From an uncultured Kiritimatiellota bacterium (GTDB lineage: Bacteria > Verrucomicrobiota > Kiritimatiellia > RFP12 > UBA1067), in assembly GCA_934621385.1 (NCBI GenBank), contig CAKTUI010000001.1:62001-126000 (forward strand): a stretch of DNA of 64,000 bases. Direction: 5' to 3'. Position numbers and translations under genes: made by a program. This document shows positions 60,315 to 64,000 of the stretch, piece after piece. A model generated the notes under the pieces. It did not search any database, had not been told where the DNA came from, and worked only from the letters and a program-made list of their open reading frames with translations. How positions within the stretch are numbered: the stretch's first letter is position 1; every line of letters starts with the position of its first letter.

Positions 60315-60481
60315 CGCGGCGGACCGTTGAGCGGATGCCCGAGGTGCGGTTTCGGTGGCGTTCGCCATTCTGCCGCGCATCTGAACGGGTGCGCGGCGGC
60401 ATAAATCGGCGCGGAAATGCCCAACACAAGCGGGGATTTTGCCGATTACAGAGGGTGGAGAGGCCCGTCGCCACGGGCGGA
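60315..60481. other. Intergenic stretch without a gene
   Basis: G+C-rich spacer after cstA with small palindromes such as GCCCGTCGCCACGGGC (60464-60479). It may be a degenerate left flank of array 3. No terminator with a T tract and no gene is seen. Confidence 0.4.
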
Positions 60482-60667
60482 GACAGGCATAACGACGGGA
60501 AAGCACCTTAGTCCTTTGCACAAACCACTAAGGTGCTTTGGGTAAACCACCTTAGTCCTTTGATCAAACCACCTTAGTGCTTTCCCGAAGAGAAGCGCAT
60601 CTCAGCCCCTTGAGATGCGCTTCCCAGACCTTTCTCTAGCCCATGTCATCCCGCTCCCTTCGGCATG
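60482..60667. repeat. 22-nt phased repeat array 3
   Basis: A left unit ending in GGG (60482-60499) abuts four core units: 60500-60517 (AAAGCACCTTAGTCCTTT), 60522-60539 (AAACCACTAAGGTGCTTT), 60544-60561 (AAACCACCTTAGTCCTTT) and 60566-60583 (AAACCACCTTAGTGCTTT), with spacers GCAC, GGGT and GATC. Then follow CCCG, a variable unit (60588-60605) and right units at 60606-60623, 60628-60645 and 60650-60667. The variable and first right unit form an inverted repeat (AAGCGCATCTCA / TGAGATGCGCTT). Unit 60500-60517 is identical to unit 45582-45599 of array 2, and 60522-60539 to 45604-45621. Confidence 0.87.
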
Positions 60668-60766
60668 CCCCGTGCTACATTGGGGCATCTCTATGGGCAT
60701 TTGCCTTGATTTCCCAGCTTTTTGACGGCTGGAGCAGTCGCGGGCTGCGTGAATTGCAAGCCAGGC

Positions 60767-62020
60767 GGGTCAATTTTCTGAAGATGGATCCGAGGGGCCT
60801 CGGCAGCAGTCCGAACATTCTCATTTGGTTGTCTCCTTTATGCCGCCCTGGCGTAGGCGGTGTCGTATTGGTAGGCCGTAAGCCCGTCGAGGAGCTTGCG
60901 GTGGATCGAGTTGATGACGCGCTCGAGCCTGTGCATGTCCGCTCGCGTGCACTTGCCGAAATCGGTTCCCTTCGGGTACCACCTGCGGACGAAGCGGTTG
61001 CAGTTCTCGACGGACCCCTTTTCCCAGGAGGACTTGGCGCGCGTGCAGTAGACGTCGCACCCGACGGCGGCCTTTATCCTCTTGGGGTCGAGGAACTCGC
61101 AGCCGTTGTCGGTCGTGACGGAGCGCGCCTTGCCGAGCGCCTTGCGCCTGATCGTTCGCTTCAGGGCCTTGACGACCCCGTCCTGCGTGACGTGTTCCAG
61201 CTTCTCGACGACGTGGCGCCTGCTCTTGCGGTCGACGAGGACGAGCAGTCCGCCGGTCCCGTTCGTGACGAGACGACGGTGTCCATCTCGTAGTGCCCGA
61301 ACCTGCTGCGGTTCGTGGCTCCGGCGGGCCTGCCGTCGAGGACGAGCCTGCCCGGGACCGTCATGGCGGGATGCGGCCTCGGGCCCTTGGGCTTCCTGTT
61401 CGGATGATAGGGCGTCTCGCCGTACCTGACTCCGACGTCGCCGGCGTTGACGTGCCTGTACCATGTCGAAAGGCAGGGGACACGCTGATCAGGCAGCTCC
61501 TTTCTCATGTGGCAGAGGGCGTCATAGGGAGAGAGTTTTTCCTATAGGACATGCTTCTTGAAGAGAGAGGCCATTTTGTTTGTCACAAGCATCCTGGCTC
61601 CCTTGTTTTCGTTGTTTGCGTTGATTATGTCCTGAGCGACGGAAGGGTCGTATTCGCAGTATTTTCGTCGTCGCCTGTCCTTGGGGTCTGAAATTGCCAG
61701 GCCTGTTGCCCCTCGATGGTATTCCCGTCTCCATGTCTCGCTGCTGATGCCGTGCCTTGCCGCGAACCGTCGGATGGTGATGATCCGCCCGGTTCTGACA
61801 AGGTCGTTCCAATCGGTTGCAAGGGTTTGCCTCTGCTCGAAAGTTAGGCGCGTTCCCGGTACGTGTTGTGTGATATACTTTCTCACGGCGTCCTTTCTCC
61901 TGGTCTGGTGCTATGGGGGCATGCTTTCTTTCGCTGCTTTTCCTTTCTCTTGCGATCTCTGTCTTGCTTCTTCAAGACCTCCTTCCTCCACCTCGAAATC
62001 TTGCCTTTCCGATTTGACTC
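60767..62020 (-). mobile_element. Decayed IS30-family insertion sequence (approximate ends)
   Basis: The element encloses a broken IS30-type transposase gene. A weak inverted similarity (GGGTCAA near 60767-60773 against GAGTCAA read from 62020 on the other strand, each followed by an A/G-rich stretch) suggests ends about 1.25 kb apart, a normal IS30 size. Target-site duplications were not identified, so the borders are tentative. The segments 60668-60837 and 61887-62060 hold no other gene. Confidence 0.4.
60838..61886 (-). pseudogene. IS30-family transposase, interrupted by an amber codon and a frameshift
   Basis: The N-terminal part (from ATG 61886) has the IS30 helix-turn-helix, IRRFAARHGISSETWRREY near residue 37. 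It is stopped by TAG at 61544-61542. The same frame then continues through RVPCLSTWYRHVNAGDVGVRYG to the first catalytic Asp in HYEMDTVVS. Near 61265-61275 one base is missing, and the rest lies in another frame: GTGGLLVLVDRKSRRHVVEK, the second Asp in TTDNGCEF and the Glu in KGSVENCNRF, ending YDTAYARAA. So all DDE residues survive but not in one frame. It is probably inactive unless supplied in trans or rescued by recoding. Confidence 0.87.
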
Positions 62021-62065
62021 ACTTAATTGTACAACTTCCCAATTGCGCACGGAATCATGAAATGC

Positions 62066-62071
62066 TATACT
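62066..62071 (+). promoter_or_regulatory. Likely -10 box upstream of the GH16-like gene
   Basis: TGCTATACT with TATACT at 62066-62071, just outside the putative IS end. A leader of about 38 bases with ATAGGAATC precedes ATG 62116. Confidence 0.45.
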
Positions 62072-62115
62072 ATGCACATCTACCTATGGGATGGTAGCGA
62101 TAGGAATCAACACCG

Positions 62116-63024
62116 ATGAAACTGAAGACCCTCGCCCGAATAGCGGGATTTCTCCTGACGCTGCCGGCCCTTGGGGCGGATGCCCGCGTCCGAACGCTCT
62201 ACGACAGCGACCTTGACGGGTGGCGGCTCTGGACCGCCTACGGGCCCGCGGTGAACGAACGCTACGGTTCGGGCAACAACTCCAAGCACTGGCACGACCC
62301 CGCCTACGTGGTCGCCTTCGGCAAGGCCCGCATTCTCCGTGCGGTGGATACGGGTGTCGGGAAGGAGAAGCGTTTCATGAGCGGCTGCCTCTCGACGCGC
62401 GAGGCGCCGGGCGGCAGGGGTTTCATGCGGTTCGGTCCGGGCGTGGACTTCCTGCGGTTCGAGTTCACCGTCTCAATTTCCGACTGGAACCACGCGGTCT
62501 GGCCGGCGCTTTGGCTGAGGGGGGACGGCGGGGCGGGCGTCCACGAAATCGACGTGCTCGAGGGCTTCACCGCGCAAGTGGGCGTCGACCTCTACCGCAT
62601 CGCGGTTCATTCCGCCGGGAAAGTGAACGTCCTGCGCGACCCATGGCCGGGAACGCCCCTCAAGGCGGGGCGGAAGGCTTGCGTCTGGACGGAGATTCAC
62701 CGGCCGGGGACGCTCGACCCGAAGCTGGCCTTCATCCGCGCGGGCGTCGACGGAACGGTGACGGTCGCGAAGGGCGACCCCAATACCGCCGGCTGGTGGA
62801 AGGCGAACTACGGCTGGGACATGATCGTCCAGCAGCAGATCGGCGGCAACTGGGTCGGCGATCCGGAGAAGCCGTATCAGGGCAAACTCCAAAACGGCGA
62901 ACCCGGTCTGCCCGCGTCGGAGGTCCCGACCTGGCGGGGCGATTCGTCGATGACCGTTTACCGGGTGAAGGTCACGGCGCACGGCCCGGCCGATAGCGGG
63001 GGTCTGCGCATCAGCCTGCGGTGA
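62116..63024 (+). CDS. Secreted GH16-like glycan hydrolase
   Basis: A 302-residue exported protein with signal peptide MKLKTLARIAGFLLTLPALG-AD. The body is a jellyroll of the GH16 kind: RFMSGCLSTRE (product-site strand), FLRFEFTVSISDWNHAVWPA and, near residues 140-150, WLRGDGGAGVHEIDVLEGF. The latter contains the E-x-D-x-x-E motif (HEIDVLEG) with nucleophile and acid/base. The C-terminal part has FIRAGVDGTVTVAKGD and an aromatic GWDMIVQQQIGGNW near residue 232. It would cut beta-1,3/1,4-glucans or galactans. Polysaccharide lyases with this fold are an alternative. Codons end in C or G more often than in most genes before the IS. Confidence 0.7.
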   Translation: MKLKTLARIAGFLLTLPALGADARVRTLYDSDLDGWRLWTAYGPAVNERYGSGNNSKHWHDPAYVVAFGKARILRAVDTGVGKEKRFMSGCLSTREAPGGRGFMRFGPGVDFLRFEFTVSISDWNHAVWPALWLRGDGGAGVHEIDVLEGFTAQVGVDLYRIAVHSAGKVNVLRDPWPGTPLKAGRKACVWTEIHRPGTLDPKLAFIRAGVDGTVTVAKGDPNTAGWWKANYGWDMIVQQQIGGNWVGDPEKPYQGKLQNGEPGLPASEVPTWRGDSSMTVYRVKVTAHGPADSGGLRISLR

Positions 63025-63075
63025 TTTCTTTCCGGATTCCTCGAACGCAACCTTTTCATTCAACCTCATATTTGA

Positions 63076-63081
63076 TAAACT
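63076..63081 (+). promoter_or_regulatory. Possible -10 box upstream of the GH92 gene (leaderless)
   Basis: TAAACT at 63076-63081 is seven bases before ATG 63089. TATACG at 63081-63086 is a better match but would be too close to the start. No ribosome site is seen, which fits a leaderless mRNA. Confidence 0.35.
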
Positions 63082-63088
63082 ATACGAC

Positions 63089-64000
63089 ATGAAAACGCAA
63101 GTGCTGTCCGCCTTCTTCTCGCTGGCCCTGATCGCCCCGGCATTCGCCGCGCCGGTCGATTTCGTGAACCCCTTCGTCGGGACGGACGCGACGGGCCACA
63201 CGTTCCCGGCTGCATCGTATCCCTTCGGGCTCGTTCAGGCGGGTCCCGACACGGGCTGTTCGGGCTGGGACTACTGCAGCGGCTACCGCTATTCGGACAG
63301 CCGGATCGTCGCTTTCTCGCAGACCCACCTCAACGGGACCGGCTGCGGAGACCTCGGCGACCTCAAGGTGATGCCGTTCCGCGGCGAAAACCCCGCCCCC
63401 AGCACGTTCAGCCACGAAGAGGAGTCGGCGTCGCCCGGCTACTACTCGGTCAGGCTCCGCGAGGCGGCGGCCCGCGTCGAAATCGCCGTCTCCGCGCACG
63501 CGGCGATCTACCGGATCACGGGCGAGGGGCGGCTCGGGCTCGCGGTCGATCCCTCCTACGGAATCGGGGGGACGGCCGAACCGCAGGGCGTAGCCGTCGC
63601 GGACGACCGCACGGGGCTTTCCGGCAAGGTTCACCGCAAGGGCTGGGTCGAGCGCACTTTCGCGTTCGCCGTCGTTTTCGACCGTCCGGCGGCCGAGGTT
63701 CGCGGGAACTCCACGTGCTTCACCTTCGAATTGTCCGCCGACAGGCCCCTGCTTGTGAAGCTCGCGCTTTCCGCCGAGGGCGGCGTGGGCGCGGCGCGGC
63801 GGAATCTCGCGGCGGAAATCCCGGGCTGGGACTTTGACGCGGTTCACGCGGCGGCGGTGGCGAAGTGGAACGACTACCTCGGCCGGGTGAAGGCCGACGG
63901 GTCGGTTGACCAGAAGCGGAACCTCTACACCTCGCTCTACCACCTCTTCCTCCAGCCGAACAACATCGCCGATGTTGGCGAACGACCCTTCTACTCGACG
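63089..64000 (+). CDS. GH92-family alpha-mannosidase, N-terminal part (3' end outside window)
   Basis: The first 304 codons of a secreted GH92 enzyme, open to the window end. A signal peptide (MKTQVLSAFFSLALIAPAFA) is followed at once by the GH92 hallmark VDFVNPFVGTDATGHTFPA (about 23-41), then YPFGLVQAGPDTGCSGWDYC, GYRYSD and FSQTHLNGTGCGDLGDLKVMP near residues 76-97. The N-terminal domain is a beta sandwich; the region from WNDYLGRVKADG starts the alpha/alpha barrel, where the catalytic acids would be. GH92 enzymes are Ca-dependent exo-alpha-mannosidases acting on N-glycans and fungal mannan. It is preceded by the GH16-like gene, so this may be a glycan-use locus. Full length is normally about 750 residues. 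Confidence 0.92.
   Translation, partial: MKTQVLSAFFSLALIAPAFAAPVDFVNPFVGTDATGHTFPAASYPFGLVQAGPDTGCSGWDYCSGYRYSDSRIVAFSQTHLNGTGCGDLGDLKVMPFRGENPAPSTFSHEEESASPGYYSVRLREAAARVEIAVSAHAAIYRITGEGRLGLAVDPSYGIGGTAEPQGVAVADDRTGLSGKVHRKGWVERTFAFAVVFDRPAAEVRGNSTCFTFELSADRPLLVKLALSAEGGVGAARRNLAAEIPGWDFDAVHAAAVAKWNDYLGRVKADGSVDQKRNLYTSLYHLFLQPNNIADVGERPFYST

Noticed and set aside
1..64000. tRNA, rRNA or tmRNA genes
   Set aside because: No cloverleaf with a T-loop consensus, no rRNA stretch and no tmRNA ends were seen in the intergenic regions by eye. A covariance-model search would be needed to exclude a tRNA fully.

Overview
The window reads as chromosomal DNA of a Gram-negative, strictly anaerobic, sugar-degrading bacterium. 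Outer-membrane biogenesis is shown by an LptD-like protein, LpxK and an outer-membrane beta-barrel. Anaerobic life is shown by superoxide reductase, rubredoxin, rubrerythrin, a PPi-type phosphofructokinase and FeoAB. Sugar use is shown by GH78, GH16-like and GH92 enzymes and a galactose module. The eukaryote-like UDP-sugar pyrophosphorylase, the sigma-54 circuitry and the mre/rod cluster fit a Verrucomicrobiota/Kiritimatiellota-type (PVC) gut organism. That placement is inference; there is no rRNA gene in the window.

Layout. 1-11 kb (+): end of ileS, a secreted GH78 enzyme, a hexose transporter with galK, a FecR-like exported protein, a PpiD-like foldase, dut, def, a glycerophosphodiesterase and a BioH-like hydrolase. 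11-17.6 kb (-): one tightly overlapping operon of two paralogous lipoproteins, hisC, paaK, a soluble NtrB-like kinase, an NtrC-like sigma-54 activator and a Ser/Thr kinase. 17.7-20.1 kb (+): M18 aminopeptidase and asd, ending in a strong terminator. 20.2-23 kb (-): three membrane/coiled-coil genes of unknown function. 23-24 kb: non-coding, with a 15-G tract, a 22-nt-phased repeat array and a promoter-carrying repeat. 24.1-31.3 kb (+): SOR, rubredoxin, rubrerythrin, PFK, rpoN, an AI-2E-family permease, a DEAD-box helicase and a flavin reductase. 31.3-41.1 kb (+): rfbD, rnhB, folP, an exonuclease, the feoA-feoA-feoB ferrous iron locus with a Cys-rich helper and a barrel protein, then hrpB. 41.2-45.1 kb (-): an A+T-richer restriction-modification operon (two C5 methyltransferases flanking a DUF3883 nuclease) preceded by a candidate structured leader RNA. 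45.5 kb: a second phased array. 45.8-60.3 kb (+): a GspG-like protein, a UAP-like pyrophosphorylase, mreB-mreC-mreD-mrdA-rodA-RNase E/G, lptD, lpxK, ispF, cstA. 60.5 kb: a third phased array, then a decayed IS30-type element. 62.1-64 kb (+): two secreted glycoside hydrolases, the second cut by the window end.

Three signals in the non-coding DNA stand out. (i) Three intergenic arrays share one architecture: 18-nt units separated by 4-nt spacers (exact 22-nt period), with four core units bounded by AAA...TTT and flanking units ending in GGG (left) or starting with CCC (right, inverted). (ii) A two-module dispersed repeat ends exactly in an extended -10 box and so seems to deliver promoters to SOR, rubredoxin/rubrerythrin and rfbD. 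(iii) A recurrent TGGTATAAT/TGCTATAAT promoter often lies only 6-7 nt upstream of the start codon, predicting leaderless mRNAs. In two cases the -10 box also encodes the last residues (Met-Val-stop) of the upstream gene.
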